Below are positions 20,701 to 28,521 of a stretch of DNA of 64,000 nt, piece by piece; position 1 is the first letter of the stretch, and the number at the start of each line of letters is the position of its first letter. The position numbers were made by a program, and so were the translations under genes. Origin of the DNA: Pseudomonas hamedanensis. Lineage in GTDB: Bacteria > Pseudomonadota > Gammaproteobacteria > Pseudomonadales > Pseudomonadaceae. The stretch spans positions 1,138,501 to 1,202,500 of the forward strand of contig NZ_CP077091.1 of NCBI RefSeq assembly GCF_014268595.2. Reading direction: 5' to 3'. The notes under the pieces were generated by a model. It was given only the letters and a program-made list of their open reading frames with translations. It was not told the origin of the DNA and ran no database searches.

Positions 20701-21102
20701 CGCCGCCGAACCCGGCTTGGCTTTGCGCGCGCGCTGGAACCACGGGTGCTGGTCAGAGGTGTGGTTGATGACCAACTCAGTGATCACCCGCAAACCGCGC
20801 TTGTGCGCTTCGGCGATGAAACGCTTGGCGTCGGCCATGGTCCCGTAATCGCTGTGCACGCCACGGTATTCGGCAATGTCGTAGCCGTCGTCACGGCGCG
20901 GCGAAGGATAGAACGGCAACAGCCAGATGGTGTTGACGCCCAGGTCGGCGATGTAATCGAGCTTGGCGATCAGCCCGGGAAAATCGCCGATACCGTCGTT
21001 GTTGGAGTCGAAAAACGATTTGACGTGAACCTGATAGATCACCGCATCCTTGTACCAGAGCGGGTCTTTGATGAAGGCAGCTGCCTTGGGTTTCTTCGCC
21101 AT
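17761..21102 (-). CDS. treS: Trehalose synthase / maltokinase fusion (TreS-Pep2)
   Basis: A 1113-residue bifunctional enzyme. Residues 1-560 are TreS, which interconverts trehalose and maltose: nucleophile Asp212 in '[11 protein letters not shown]', acid Glu254 in 'LLAEANQ', and Asp327 in 'RNHDE'. Residues 600-1113 are the maltokinase (Pep2/Mak) that phosphorylates maltose to α-maltose-1-phosphate, the GlgE donor: kinase loop 'VHGDLHLGQ' (955-963) and 'DFEGEP' (975-980). Fusion of both activities channels maltose directly and is known in pseudomonads. The gene lies 191 bp downstream of glgE with a long inverted repeat between them and is 2 bp from glgB. Confidence 0.96.
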   Translation of the reverse strand: MAKKPKAAAFIKDPLWYKDAVIYQVHVKSFFDSNNDGIGDFPGLIAKLDYIADLGVNTIWLLPFYPSPRRDDGYDIAEYRGVHSDYGTMADAKRFIAEAHKRGLRVITELVINHTSDQHPWFQRARKAKPGSAARDFYVWSDDDQKYDGTRIIFLDTEKSNWTWDPVAGQYFWHRFYSHQPDLNFDNPQVMKAVLSVMRYWLDMGIDGLRLDAIPYLIERDGTNNENLPETHDVLKQIRAEIDANYPDRMLLAEANQWPEDTQLYFGDTDAAGVNGDECHMAFHFPLMPRMYMALAQEDRFPITDILRQTPEIPANCQWAIFLRNHDELTLEMVTDRERDYLWNYYAADRRARINLGIRRRLAPLMERDRRRIELLNSLLLSMPGTPTLYYGDEIGMGDNIYLGDRDGVRTPMQWSIDRNGGFSRADPASLVLPPIMDPLYGYQSVNVETQSGDPHSLLNWTRRLLAVRKQSKAFGRGTLKMLSPTNRRVLAYTREYTDADGKHEIILCVANVSRSAQAVELDLSAYVGMVPVEMLGGNAFPPIGQLNFLLTLAPYGFYWFALAAENQMPSWHVEPAQSLPDFTTLVLKKRMEELLEAPSRTTLEQNILPSWLQNRRWFAGKDAAIEKVNLAYGVRFGDAQHPVLLSEIDVTSAGQTSRYQLPFGFIAEDHVGPPLPQQLALSRVRRVRQVGLITDAFSLETFVRAVLQGMQNNTVLASSEGEIRFEQTPHLEKLALGAEPDVRYLSAEQSNSSVVIGNSLVLKLIRKVASGVHPELEMSAYLTEAGFANISPLLGSVIRRDAQGQDNLLMIAQGYLSNQGDAWEWTQNNLERALRDELADAVSEQEQHYNALGELKDFAGMLGQRLGEMHQVLAAPTDNADFAAQVSSGKDMQATGKDVTAQVEHALKLLKEHQGELNAADQKLVKRLLDEKKTILAHVQDLAKKATGGLRIRVHGDLHLGQVLVIKGDAYLIDFEGEPARPLSERRGKHSPYKDVSGVLRSFDYAAAMTINVHNVDNSPEAEAARQRVAERYLREAREAFVQAYREAAASLEHAWQDPEGADAALALFGLEKAAYEVAYEAENRPTWLPVPLHGLYGLLTGLKPFSDLGGE

Positions 21103-21153
21103 GTGAAACTCCTGAAAAATTCACTGATACCACCGAGGGACTCGCATTGGTGA

Positions 21154-21281
21154 CCCCCTGTGGCGAGGGGATTTATCCCCGTTCGGCTGCGCAGCAGTCG
21201 CAAACTGGTAAACGCGGTAAAGCTTGAAAAAAAGGCGCCGCTGCGCGCGCCAACGGGGATAAATCCCCTCGCCACAGGGGG
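21154..21281. repeat. 30-bp perfect inverted repeat between glgE and treS
   Basis: Arm 21154-21183 begins 'CCCCCTGTGGCGAGGGGATT' and is exactly complementary to 21252-21281 ('AACGGGGATAAATCCCCTCG' onward), with 68 nt between. It is a REPIN of a family distinct from the GTGGGAGCGAGC type elsewhere in the window. It lies inside the glgE-treS-glgB transcription unit. Confidence 0.88.
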
Positions 21282-21293
21282 CGGTTCGCTACG

Positions 21294-23291
21294 TCACGTG
21301 GCTGTGATTCGCCAAATCCCGAACGGCTGATACGCCGGGTCAATGCGCATGAACTGGTATTTTCCATACCAGTCCCAGCGGTGGCCGTTCATCAAGTCCT
21401 CGCCGTGGGTTACGGCATCGTCCGGCAGGCCCATTTCCCACAGCGGCAATTCGAAATTCGCTTCCTGGACGTTATGCGGATCGAGGCTGACCGCTACCAG
21501 AATGAAGTTGCTGCCGTCAGCGCTGCGTTTGCCGAAGTACAGGATGTTGTCGTTCCAGGCGTTATAGATCTTCAGGCCCAGATGGCTGTGCAGCGCCGGG
21601 TTCTGGCGGCGGATGCGGTTGAGCTGAGCGATTTCGGCAATGATGTTGCCGGGCGCCGTGAAATCGCGGACGCGGATTTCGTACTTCTCCGAATCGAGGT
21701 ATTCCTCCTTGCCCGGGACCGGCGCCGATTCGCACAGCTCGAACCCCGAATACATGCCCCACAAGCCTGAGCCCATGGTCGCCAGCGCGGCGCGGATCAA
21801 GAAACCGGGGCGCCCGGAGTCGTGCAGGAATGCCGGGTTGATGTCCGGGGTATTAACGAAGAAGTTCGGCCGGTAGCACTCGCGCCACGGCGACTGGTTC
21901 AGTTCGGTGAAGTACGCGGCCAGTTCAGCCTTGGTGTTGCGCCAGGTGAAATAGGTGTAGCTCTGCGAATAACCGACCTTGCCCAGCCGCGCCATCATCG
22001 CCGGCGTGGTGAAGGCTTCAGCCAGGAAGATCACTTCCGGGTACAGCGCGCGCACATCGGCAATCAGCCATTGCCAGAACGGCAGCGGTTTGGTGTGCGG
22101 GTTGTCGACGCGAAAGATCTTCACGCCCTCTTTGACCCAGCCGATGACAATGTCACGCAACTCCACCCACAGGCCCGGAATCGCGTCCGGCGCATAGAAG
22201 TCGACGTTGACGATGTCCTGGTATTTCTTCGGCGGGTTTTCGGCGTATTTGATCGTGCCGTCCGGGCGCCAGTTAAACCAGCCCGGATGCTGTTTGAGCC
22301 ACGGGTGGTCCTGGGAGCACTGGATGGCGAAATCGAGGGCGATCTCCAGACCATGATCGGCGGCAGCGGCGACCAGTCGGCGGAAGTCTTCGCGGGTGCC
22401 GAGTTGCGAGTGAATCGCCTCGTGACCGCCCTCCTCGCTGCCGATCGCATACGGGCTGCCGGGATCGTCCGGGCCGGCGGTCAGAGAATTGTTGCGCCCC
22501 TTGCGGTGGGCGCGACCGATCGGATGGATCGGGGTGAAATACAGCACGTCGAAGCCCATGTCCTGAATCATCGGCAGACGCGAATGGACGTCGTTGAACG
22601 TGCCGTGGCGGCGCGGATCGTCGGTGATCGAACGCGGAAACAGCTCATACCAACTGGCGAACTCGGCGAGTTCACGTTCAACATCCATCGGATACTGCGG
22701 GCTGACACTCAGGTACGCACGCAGGTCGGCCTCGGCCATCAATTGCGCACTGCGCGAGTGCAGAAACAGCGCGACCTGCTCGGTTTCGAGCAAACCGGAC
22801 AATTCGTGGTGCAGCGCGTGAAGTTGTTCGCTGAGTTGTCCTTCGCTGCGCTCGGCGGCCTGGAGCACCATGGTGCGGCCTTCCTGCAACTCCAGCGACA
22901 CCGGCACGGCGGCGCTGTGTTTTTTCTCCAGCTCATACTGAAAACTGGCGAAATGATCGATCCACGCTTCGATGCAGTAAACATACCGTCCCTGATGCTC
23001 GGGGCGGAATCGGCCCAGCCAGCCATTGTTGCCTTGATCGCTCATGATCTCGCTGTGCCAGCTCTCATTACCTTCGGCGCGCCAACGGATGCGCACGGCG
23101 AGCTTGTCGTGGCCGTCGGCAAAAACCTTGCTGGTGACGACGATCTCGCGCCCGGCAATCGATTTGGGGGCGAACTGGCCGCCCTCCAGGGTCGGCATGG
23201 TGTTTTCGATGACGATGCGCGGCAGCAGCAACGCCTGGGCCAACGGCAAATGCGGGTTGTAGTTCAGTTCTGAAGATGTTTCAGCAGTCAT
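21294..23291 (-). CDS. glgE: Alpha-1,4-glucan:maltose-1-phosphate maltosyltransferase GlgE
   Basis: Extends α-1,4-glucans by transferring maltosyl units from maltose-1-phosphate. The protein has 665 residues from the ATG at 23291, with a GGAG 9 nt upstream; the in-frame extension to 23348 starts at a poor codon context. Catalytic residues sit as in the Streptomyces enzyme: nucleophile Asp396 in 'KIFRVDNPHTKP' and acid Glu425 in 'IFLAEAFTTP'. The N-terminal domain, inserted helical bundle (about 130-215) and GH13 barrel are all recognisable ('YFTPIHPIGRAHRKGRNN'). First gene of glgE-treS-glgB. Confidence 0.97.
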   Translation of the reverse strand: MTAETSSELNYNPHLPLAQALLLPRIVIENTMPTLEGGQFAPKSIAGREIVVTSKVFADGHDKLAVRIRWRAEGNESWHSEIMSDQGNNGWLGRFRPEHQGRYVYCIEAWIDHFASFQYELEKKHSAAVPVSLELQEGRTMVLQAAERSEGQLSEQLHALHHELSGLLETEQVALFLHSRSAQLMAEADLRAYLSVSPQYPMDVERELAEFASWYELFPRSITDDPRRHGTFNDVHSRLPMIQDMGFDVLYFTPIHPIGRAHRKGRNNSLTAGPDDPGSPYAIGSEEGGHEAIHSQLGTREDFRRLVAAAADHGLEIALDFAIQCSQDHPWLKQHPGWFNWRPDGTIKYAENPPKKYQDIVNVDFYAPDAIPGLWVELRDIVIGWVKEGVKIFRVDNPHTKPLPFWQWLIADVRALYPEVIFLAEAFTTPAMMARLGKVGYSQSYTYFTWRNTKAELAAYFTELNQSPWRECYRPNFFVNTPDINPAFLHDSGRPGFLIRAALATMGSGLWGMYSGFELCESAPVPGKEEYLDSEKYEIRVRDFTAPGNIIAEIAQLNRIRRQNPALHSHLGLKIYNAWNDNILYFGKRSADGSNFILVAVSLDPHNVQEANFELPLWEMGLPDDAVTHGEDLMNGHRWDWYGKYQFMRIDPAYQPFGIWRITAT

Positions 23292-23380
23292 TGAGCATCT
23301 CTCCTTAACGCCCCAAGGACGCTCTTGTGCCGGATCAGTATTCGCCACGAAGCGCCGGCCCCGTGATCAACTCACTTAGC

Positions 23381-23409
23381 TTCCGAGCAACCGGCCCGGG
23401 GAAAAGTTC
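23381..23409 (-). promoter_or_regulatory. Candidate AlgU (sigma-22/RpoE-like) promoter for glgE-treS-glgB
   Basis: On the minus strand: GAACTT (23409-23404), 17-nt spacer, TCGGAA (23386-23381). The AlgU consensus is GAACTT-N16/17-TCtgA, so the -35 is perfect and the -10 has one change. It would start transcription about 80 nt before the glgE ATG. This fits the known osmotic and envelope-stress control of trehalose genes in Pseudomonas. Confidence 0.65.
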
Positions 23410-23507
23410 AGACGAAATTGCCGGGGCGCGGCGCGGATCGAATTCACCGTGAGACGGTCAATCCACTTAAGCACTTCTCACGCCATGTGCCACACGGAGG
23501 TCAACAG

Positions 23508-23666
23508 ATGAACATCCCGATCCCGGCGGAAACGCCCGATCCCAACATCGACAAACCGACGTTGCCCGAGACCGAACCACCACCGGTGCCGGAACAGGAA
23601 CCGCCCGGCACCACACCACCGCCGAAAGAAGAACCGCCGAGTACGATGCCGCCAGTGATCGTCTAG
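23508..23666 (+). CDS. Small proline-rich acidic protein
   Basis: A 52-residue protein, more than a third proline with many Glu/Thr ('ETEPPPVPEQEPPGTTPPP'). It has no signal peptide and no transmembrane segment, and it is probably an extended, disordered chain. A good Shine-Dalgarno GGAGG at 23496-23500 precedes the ATG at 23508, which supports real translation; the longer frame from 23418 does not have one. It is divergent from glgE, and the 216-bp gap between them carries the AlgU-like promoter on the other strand. I do not recognise a family; the function is unknown. Confidence 0.6.
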   Translation: MNIPIPAETPDPNIDKPTLPETEPPPVPEQEPPGTTPPPKEEPPSTMPPVIV

Positions 23667-23696
23667 CCCCCGCCTGAGCGTTCCCGCGCGACGTTG

Positions 23697-23804
23697 ATCG
23701 TTCCCACGCTCCGCGTGGGAATGCAGCCCGGGACGCTCCGCGTCCCACTCAGCCGAACGCAGAGCGTCCGTTGCGGCATTCCCGCGCAGAGCGTGGGAAC
23801 GATC
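23697..23804. repeat. Nested-palindrome repeat element, copy 1
   Basis: Starts GATCGTTCCCACGCTCCGCG and ends with the reverse complement (CGTGGGAACGATC), with one or two mismatches between arms. Inside each arm is a smaller hairpin (CCCACGCTCCGCGTGGG; GGGACGCTCCGCGTCCC). A second copy lies at 31678-31788. Confidence 0.85.
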
Positions 23805-23817
23805 AGGCATCAGGGAT

Positions 23818-24330
23818 CTAGAGGTGGTCGTTCTTGTCGACATCCTTTTCGAACATCCTCACCACATAAGGCATCACGCTGAAAATCGCCAGCGCCAGAA
23901 TGGTGCTCAATAGCGCTGTCGCTTCCTTGCCCAGCCCCACTGCCACACCGATTGCCGCTGTCATCCATAACCCGGCGGCCGTGGTCAGGCCTTTGACATG
24001 GGATTCGTCGCCCTGCTGATTTTTCAGGATTGTGCCCGCGCCGAGAAAACCGATCCCGGCGATCACACCCTGCAATACCCTGCTCATGGCATCGGATTCT
24101 GCGCCCGATGTCTGCGGCACCAGTACGAACAGTGCAGCACCCAACGCCACCAGCATGTGCGTGCGCACACCTGCTGCCTTGCCTTTATGTTCACGCTCGA
24201 AACCGAGAATGCCGCCAAGAATCGCCGCCATCAGCAGACGCACGGTAATGCGGGTCATTTGCGCGGTGTCGCCGATGTCGGCAAATTCGGCTTCCAGGGT
24301 TTTCCACACTTCATCCCACCAGTCTTCCAT
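23818..24330 (-). CDS. MgtC/SapB-family membrane protein
   Basis: A 170-residue inner-membrane protein with the MgtC N-terminal signature: 'RLLMAAILGGILGFEREHKG' near residues 32-51, then 'HMLVALGAALFVLVPQ', 'GVIAGIGFLGAGTILK' and 'GLTTAAGLWMTAAIGVAVGLG'. About four or five membrane helices. Family members help survival in low magnesium or in macrophages and modulate F-ATPase or envelope physiology, but many environmental homologues are uncharacterised. Start chosen at ATG 24330 (AAGGA 8 nt upstream); the longer frame starts with TTG at 24369. The acidic C-terminal tail lacks the ACT-like domain of full MgtC. Confidence 0.88.
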   Translation of the reverse strand: MEDWWDEVWKTLEAEFADIGDTAQMTRITVRLLMAAILGGILGFEREHKGKAAGVRTHMLVALGAALFVLVPQTSGAESDAMSRVLQGVIAGIGFLGAGTILKNQQGDESHVKGLTTAAGLWMTAAIGVAVGLGKEATALLSTILALAIFSVMPYVVRMFEKDVDKNDHL

Positions 24331-24454
24331 CGTGCAGTCCTTGTTATTGGCTTGATAAAGGATGGACAACGTCGACCATTAATCGGTTGCGCCGAACGAT
24401 CCACGCGCTTCGCTTCCTAATGTGCAGACCTCAATGGAAAAAAGGACTGCCGCG

Positions 24455-24703
24455 ATGCCCGTTCGAATCGATGAATCCAACCCCGAGCAGAAAGTCTGTT
24501 TTTTCACCGTCGAACATGGCGAAGAAATTCGCATCTGCGACACGCTGGAAGTCATGACCGATAGCGAAAAAGCCATGTCGTTCGTGGAGATAGAAGGCAA
24601 ACGGGTCTACATCACCGAAGCAGAAGCCGACGCCTTGACCGTCGCCGGAGCCAGGGACGGTCGTGAACACCTGAAAGCAGACACGGGTGATTCGGTGATT
24701 TGA
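24455..24703 (+). CDS. Small DUF3203-like protein
   Basis: An 82-residue acidic cytoplasmic protein. The pattern 'MPVRIDES', 'EKAMSFVEIEGKRVYIT', 'EADALTVAGA' and the ending 'HLKADTGDSVI' match what I remember of the Pseudomonas-restricted DUF3203 family; I could not check this. I selected ATG 24455 because AAGGA lies 8 nt upstream (24442-24446); in-frame ATGs at 24422 and 24434 lack a site. Function unknown. It precedes ccoG on the same strand, but the 195-bp gap contains a separate promoter for ccoG. Confidence 0.7.
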   Translation: MPVRIDESNPEQKVCFFTVEHGEEIRICDTLEVMTDSEKAMSFVEIEGKRVYITEAEADALTVAGARDGREHLKADTGDSVI

Positions 24704-24801
24704 CTGACCCTGATCAACACCCCGCGCAAGCGCCTGCGTTAGCCGTTTGCGCCTCATTCGGCAAGTTGCTTCAAGTTGTCGCAGGCGTTACGCAAAACCT
24801 C

Positions 24802-24863
24802 ATCTGATCCGCTTTTTATTGCCAGACCTGAGTCTGTTATGCAAACAGATCGGCGCTCATAGT
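24802..24863 (+). promoter_or_regulatory. Candidate activator-dependent promoter of ccoG (shared with ccoN)
   Basis: Block A ATCTGATCCGCT (24802-24813), 13 nt, block B CCTGAGTCTGTT (24827-24838), then a -10-like CATAGT (24858-24863). The sequence 17 nt before the -10 is TGTTAT, a poor -35, overlapped by block B. The same two blocks with identical spacing and the same -10 offset precede ccoN (60870-60931). Block B also continues into an inverted repeat TCTGTT-ATGCA-AACAGA (24833-24849) here only. Most likely a site for the neighbouring MpaR-like regulator; this is inference. Confidence 0.6.
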
Positions 24864-24898
24864 CCCTCGGCCTGATGGAGGCTGATGAGCGAACGACC

Positions 24899-26329
24899 AT
24901 GAGCGAACAAATCCCCGTCCGAACCGTAGAAGCGCCGCCAACAATAAAAAGCGTGCCCGCACGCCCGATGAAGGCGACGGCAAGGCCCAGTGACCAGCCG
25001 ATCCAGACCCGCAGTTTCACCGGTCTGTTCCGCACCCTGCGCATGAGCGGCGCGGGACTGTTGTTCGTGCTGTTTTTCGGTACGGTGTGGCTGAACTGGG
25101 GCGGACGGCAGGCGGTGCTGTGGGACCTCTCGCAAAGCAAATTCCACATCTTCGGCGCGACGTTCTGGCCGCAGGATTTCATTTTGCTGTCGGCCCTGCT
25201 GATCATTGCCGCGTTCGGCCTGTTCGCCATCACCGTGTTCGCCGGGCGGGTCTGGTGCGGGTACACCTGCCCGCAAAGTTCGTGGACGTGGATTTTCATG
25301 TGGTGCGAGAAAATCACCGAAGGCGAACGCAACCAGCGGATCAAACTTCAAGCGGCACCGTGGGGCCTGAACAAGCTGGCCCGGCGCGCCGCCAAGCACA
25401 CCCTGTGGCTGGCGATCAGTGTGCTGACCGGGCTGACCTTTGTCGGCTACTTCACCCCGATCCGGCCGCTGGCCGAAGAACTGCTGACCTTGCAGATCGG
25501 TGGCGTCAGCCTGTTCTGGGTGCTGTTTTTCACCGCCGCCACCTACATCAATGCCGGCTGGCTGCGCGAAGCGGTGTGCATGCATATGTGCCCGTATGCG
25601 CGGTTCCAGAGTGTGATGTTCGACAAGGACACCCTGACCATCGCCTACGACGTCGCCCGGGGCGAAAGCCGTGGCCCACGCAAACGTGACGTCAAGCCGC
25701 AAGACGCAGGCCTGGGCGATTGCATCGATTGCCAACTGTGCGTGCAGGTCTGCCCGACCGGTATCGACATACGCGACGGTTTGCAGATGGAGTGCATCGG
25801 TTGCGCGGCGTGCATCGATGCCTGCGACTCGATCATGGACAAAATGCATTACCCGCGCGGCTTGATCCGCTACAGTTCCGAACGCGAATTGCAGGGCGGC
25901 AAGACGCATCTGCTGCGCCCGCGCCTGATTGGCTACACGGCGGTGCTGCTGGTGATGATCGGCGCCTTGGCGCTGGCACTGGTCGAGCGGCCAATGGTGT
26001 CGCTGGATGTGACCAAGGATCGCGGATTGTTTCGTGAGAATGCTCAGGGGCAGATCGAGAATATCTATTCGCTCAAGGTGATCAACAAGACTCAGCAGCG
26101 GCAGGATTACCGGTTGAGTCTGCTTGATGGCGATGGGTTCGAATTGCAGGGCAAAACGGCACTAAGCCTGGCGCCGGGGGAGATTATCGACGTGCCGGTA
26201 TCGGTGGCGATGACTACCGAGCGGCCGGCCAGCAGCTCGCAGACATTGAATTTCAGGATTGAAGACACTGACGAGCCGCAGGTTTACAGCGTGGCGAAGA
26301 GCCGATTTGTTGCGCCGCTGAATCGCTGA
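24899..26329 (+). CDS. ccoG: Cytochrome oxidase accessory protein CcoG (second-type, next to a MocR regulator)
   Basis: A 476-residue membrane iron-sulfur protein. CcoG reduces Cu(II) for CuB insertion during cbb3 oxidase assembly. It has several membrane helices (about residues 48-68, 88-108, 160-180, 195-215, 345-365), 'RVWCGYTCPQSSW' in the membrane domain, and two [4Fe-4S] clusters from 'CIDCQLCVQVCPTG' and 'CIGCAACIDACD' (residues about 274-310), then an Ig-like C-terminal domain. No other cco biogenesis gene is adjacent. In P. aeruginosa the paralogue PA4131 stands beside mpaR (PA4132), as here. The start is uncertain: ATG 24875 is in frame, and GGAGG (24877-24881) is 17 nt from ATG 24899. 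Confidence 0.92.
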   Translation: MSEQIPVRTVEAPPTIKSVPARPMKATARPSDQPIQTRSFTGLFRTLRMSGAGLLFVLFFGTVWLNWGGRQAVLWDLSQSKFHIFGATFWPQDFILLSALLIIAAFGLFAITVFAGRVWCGYTCPQSSWTWIFMWCEKITEGERNQRIKLQAAPWGLNKLARRAAKHTLWLAISVLTGLTFVGYFTPIRPLAEELLTLQIGGVSLFWVLFFTAATYINAGWLREAVCMHMCPYARFQSVMFDKDTLTIAYDVARGESRGPRKRDVKPQDAGLGDCIDCQLCVQVCPTGIDIRDGLQMECIGCAACIDACDSIMDKMHYPRGLIRYSSERELQGGKTHLLRPRLIGYTAVLLVMIGALALALVERPMVSLDVTKDRGLFRENAQGQIENIYSLKVINKTQQRQDYRLSLLDGDGFELQGKTALSLAPGEIIDVPVSVAMTTERPASSSQTLNFRIEDTDEPQVYSVAKSRFVAPLNR

Positions 26330-26352
26330 TTGCCCTTAGATTGCAGTGCTTT

Positions 26353-26420
26353 CATTCGCTAGCAGGCTCGCTCGCACCATTGACCACGTTCCCCTGTGGG
26401 AGCGAGCCTGCTCGCGAATG
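26353..26420. repeat. REPIN with one degenerate arm, upstream of mpaR-like gene
   Basis: 'CATTCGCTAGCAGGCTCGCT' (from 26353) pairs imperfectly with 'GTGGGAGCGAGCCTGCTCGC' (from 26396). It fills most of the gap between ccoG and the regulator, and may uncouple their transcripts. Confidence 0.8.
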
Positions 26421-26462
26421 AAGCCGCCGCGACTCCCCCATAAGCACCCACCCGGATCCACC

Positions 26463-27872
26463 ATGAAACGCTACGAAAAATTCGCCGACGACATCGCAGA
26501 ACTGATCCGCTCCGGCGTACTCGGTCCCGGCCAGCGGGTGCCCTCGGTGCGCTATGCCAGCCAGACCTACGGCGTCAGCCCGTCGACGGTGTTCCAGGCT
26601 TATTACCTGTTGGAACGGCGCGGGCTGATCCGCGCGCGGCCGCGCTCCGGATACTTCGTCAACACCCATGCGCCGAGCCCGTTTTCCGAGCCGGTGATCA
26701 GCAGCCAGGTCAACGAATCCACCGAAGTCGACGTCAGTGAGCTGGTGTTTTCGGTACTCGACTCAATCAAGGACCCGAGCACTGTGCCCTTCGGCTCGGC
26801 GTTCCCCAGTCCGGGTTTGTTCCCGTTGCAGCGCCTGTCACGCTCATTAGCCAGCGCTGCCCGGGAAATGGACCCGCGCATGGTCGTCACCGACATGTCG
26901 CCGGGCAACCCGCAGTTACGTCGGCAAATCGCCCTGCGCTACATGGTCGGCGGCCTGATGTTGCCGATGGAAGAATTGTTGATCACCAACGGCGCCCTCG
27001 AGGCCCTGAACCTGTGCCTGCAAGCGGTGACCGAGCCAGGCGATCTGGTGGCCATCGAAGCCCCGGCGTTTTATGCCAGCCTGCAAGTGCTTGAGCGCTT
27101 GAAGCTCAAAGCGGTGGAAATCCCCGTGCACCCGCGCGACGGCATCGACCTCGGCGTCCTCGCGCAAACCCTGGCGCGGCACCCGATCAAGGCGTGCTGG
27201 TGCATGACCAGTTTCCAGAACCCGATGGGCGCAACCATGCCCGAGGCGAAGAAGCAGGAACTGGTAGAACTGCTGCGCCAGCATCAGGTGCCGCTGATCG
27301 AAGACGATGTCTACGCCGAACTCTATTACGGTCAGCAGGCGCCAAAACCGGCCAAGGCGTTCGACACGGAGGGCCTGGTGATGCATTGCGGCTCGTTCGC
27401 CAAAAGCCTCGCCCCCGGCTACCGCATCGGCTGGGTCGCCGCCGGGCGCTACGCGCAGAAAATCGAGCGGCTGAAACTGATGACCTCGCTATGCGCCTCG
27501 ATGCCGGCGCAAGCAGCGATTGCCGACTACCTGCAACACGGCGGCTACGACCGCCACCTGCGCAAACTGCGCTACGCCCTTGAAGAGCAGCAAAGCGCGA
27601 TGCTCGCAGCGATTGCCCGTTATTTTCCGGCACAGACCCGGGTCAGCCAACCGGCCGGCGGCTACTTTTTGTGGCTGGAATTACCGGAGCAGATGGATTC
27701 GCTGAAGCTGTTTCAGATGGCGCTGGCACAAGGCATCAGCATTGCCCCGGGGCCGATCTTCTCGCCGACCCAGCGCTTCAGGAACTGCATTCGGTTGAAC
27801 TACGGCAGCCCGTGGACCGAGGCTTCGGAAAAGGCCATGGAGACGCTGGGGCGGATTGTGCGGTCGTTTTGA
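26463..27872 (+). CDS. mpaR: MocR-type regulator (GntR HTH + aminotransferase domain), MpaR-like
   Basis: A 469-residue transcription factor. Residues 1-70 form a GntR winged helix ('RVPSVRYASQTYGVSPSTVF', 'YLLERRGLIRARPRSGYFV'). Residues 100-469 form a fold-type-I PLP aminotransferase-like domain with the Schiff-base Lys in 'GSFAKSLAPGYRIGW' and 'MTSFQNPMGATMP'. The intact Lys suggests PLP binding. The position next to ccoG matches P. aeruginosa PA4131-PA4132, and MpaR there activates the orphan oxidase gene ccoN4 during cyanide production; orthology is inferred from synteny and architecture, not from alignment. Start at ATG 26463; the longer frame reads through the REP element. Confidence 0.85.
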   Translation: MKRYEKFADDIAELIRSGVLGPGQRVPSVRYASQTYGVSPSTVFQAYYLLERRGLIRARPRSGYFVNTHAPSPFSEPVISSQVNESTEVDVSELVFSVLDSIKDPSTVPFGSAFPSPGLFPLQRLSRSLASAAREMDPRMVVTDMSPGNPQLRRQIALRYMVGGLMLPMEELLITNGALEALNLCLQAVTEPGDLVAIEAPAFYASLQVLERLKLKAVEIPVHPRDGIDLGVLAQTLARHPIKACWCMTSFQNPMGATMPEAKKQELVELLRQHQVPLIEDDVYAELYYGQQAPKPAKAFDTEGLVMHCGSFAKSLAPGYRIGWVAAGRYAQKIERLKLMTSLCASMPAQAAIADYLQHGGYDRHLRKLRYALEEQQSAMLAAIARYFPAQTRVSQPAGGYFLWLELPEQMDSLKLFQMALAQGISIAPGPIFSPTQRFRNCIRLNYGSPWTEASEKAMETLGRIVRSF

Positions 27873-27994
27873 AGATACTCGGACAAACGGTAGAAAACTG
27901 TAGAAGAACCTGTAATTTCTGACAGTAGACGTTTGATGGCCTGTCTGACTGAATCTACAGCGCTAGTTCTCTCTAAACAGGCAGGTGCAATCTC

Positions 27995-28438
27995 ATGACA
28001 AACTCCAAGGCTGTTCACGACTTTACCGATTTCAGCAATGGCAACGCCAACGGCTGGCGTGACACTAACGGCGGAGGAACGATCGAATCGCCGCACTATA
28101 CAGCAGTGTTTACTACGGCTGGTTTTCCTGGCGGCATAACAGCGCTCGCTACGATAGATAAAAGGTTCCCTGTTGCGTTCAAACAAACCAAGATGCACGT
28201 GAAGTTTCGCATCCGCTTTCCACTTGGCTTCAAGTTGGAAACATTGCGACTTTACGCCGCCCCTTCCGGTGGTATGGTATTTGATCACCCTCCGATCGAT
28301 AACAACTGGCATGTGGTGCAAGGCGAATGGACGCCAACGCGCGACGACGTGACCGGACTTACATTTTTCGTCGAAGGTCCCGAGCAAGGTGTGGGCCAGA
28401 GGGTTGGTTTCGATGACATTGAGATCGTCCAAGACTGA
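27995..28438 (+). CDS. Uncharacterised 147-residue protein of atypical composition
   Basis: Unknown function. The sequence is rich in Gly, Phe, Thr and alternating hydrophobic residues ('ATIDKRFPVAFKQTKMHVKF', 'RVGFDDIEIVQD'), suggesting an all-β sandwich like carbohydrate-binding or lectin modules that end in 'GFDDIE'. There is no signal peptide or membrane segment. Codon use and base composition look less GC-rich than the neighbours (for example 28145-28260), hinting at recent acquisition. Own ATG with a modest AGG site upstream; followed by a hairpin. Flanked by the MpaR-like regulator and a convergent SDR gene, with no evident functional link. Confidence 0.7.
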   Translation: MTNSKAVHDFTDFSNGNANGWRDTNGGGTIESPHYTAVFTTAGFPGGITALATIDKRFPVAFKQTKMHVKFRIRFPLGFKLETLRLYAAPSGGMVFDHPPIDNNWHVVQGEWTPTRDDVTGLTFFVEGPEQGVGQRVGFDDIEIVQD

Positions 28439-28453
28439 CGGCACCGCAAGACA

Positions 28454-28484
28454 GCGGTCAACGCGATCGTTTCGCGTCGACCGC
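28454..28484 (+). terminator. Hairpin after the 147-aa gene
   Basis: GCGGTCAACGCG (28454-28465), 7-nt loop, CGCGTCGACCGC (28473-28484), 12-bp stem with one mismatch. It sits between convergent genes and could serve both; no strong T-run on the plus strand. Confidence 0.55.
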
Positions 28485-28521
28485 TGCAAACCTGCCTGAC
28501 GCTACAAAAAAACCAGCGACA

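Noticed and set aside
24704..24717. Anr/Fnr-like box CTGACCCTGATCAA upstream of ccoG
   Set aside because: Two mismatches in the first half-site, about 140 nt before the likely -10, and no similar site before ccoN; chance is likely.
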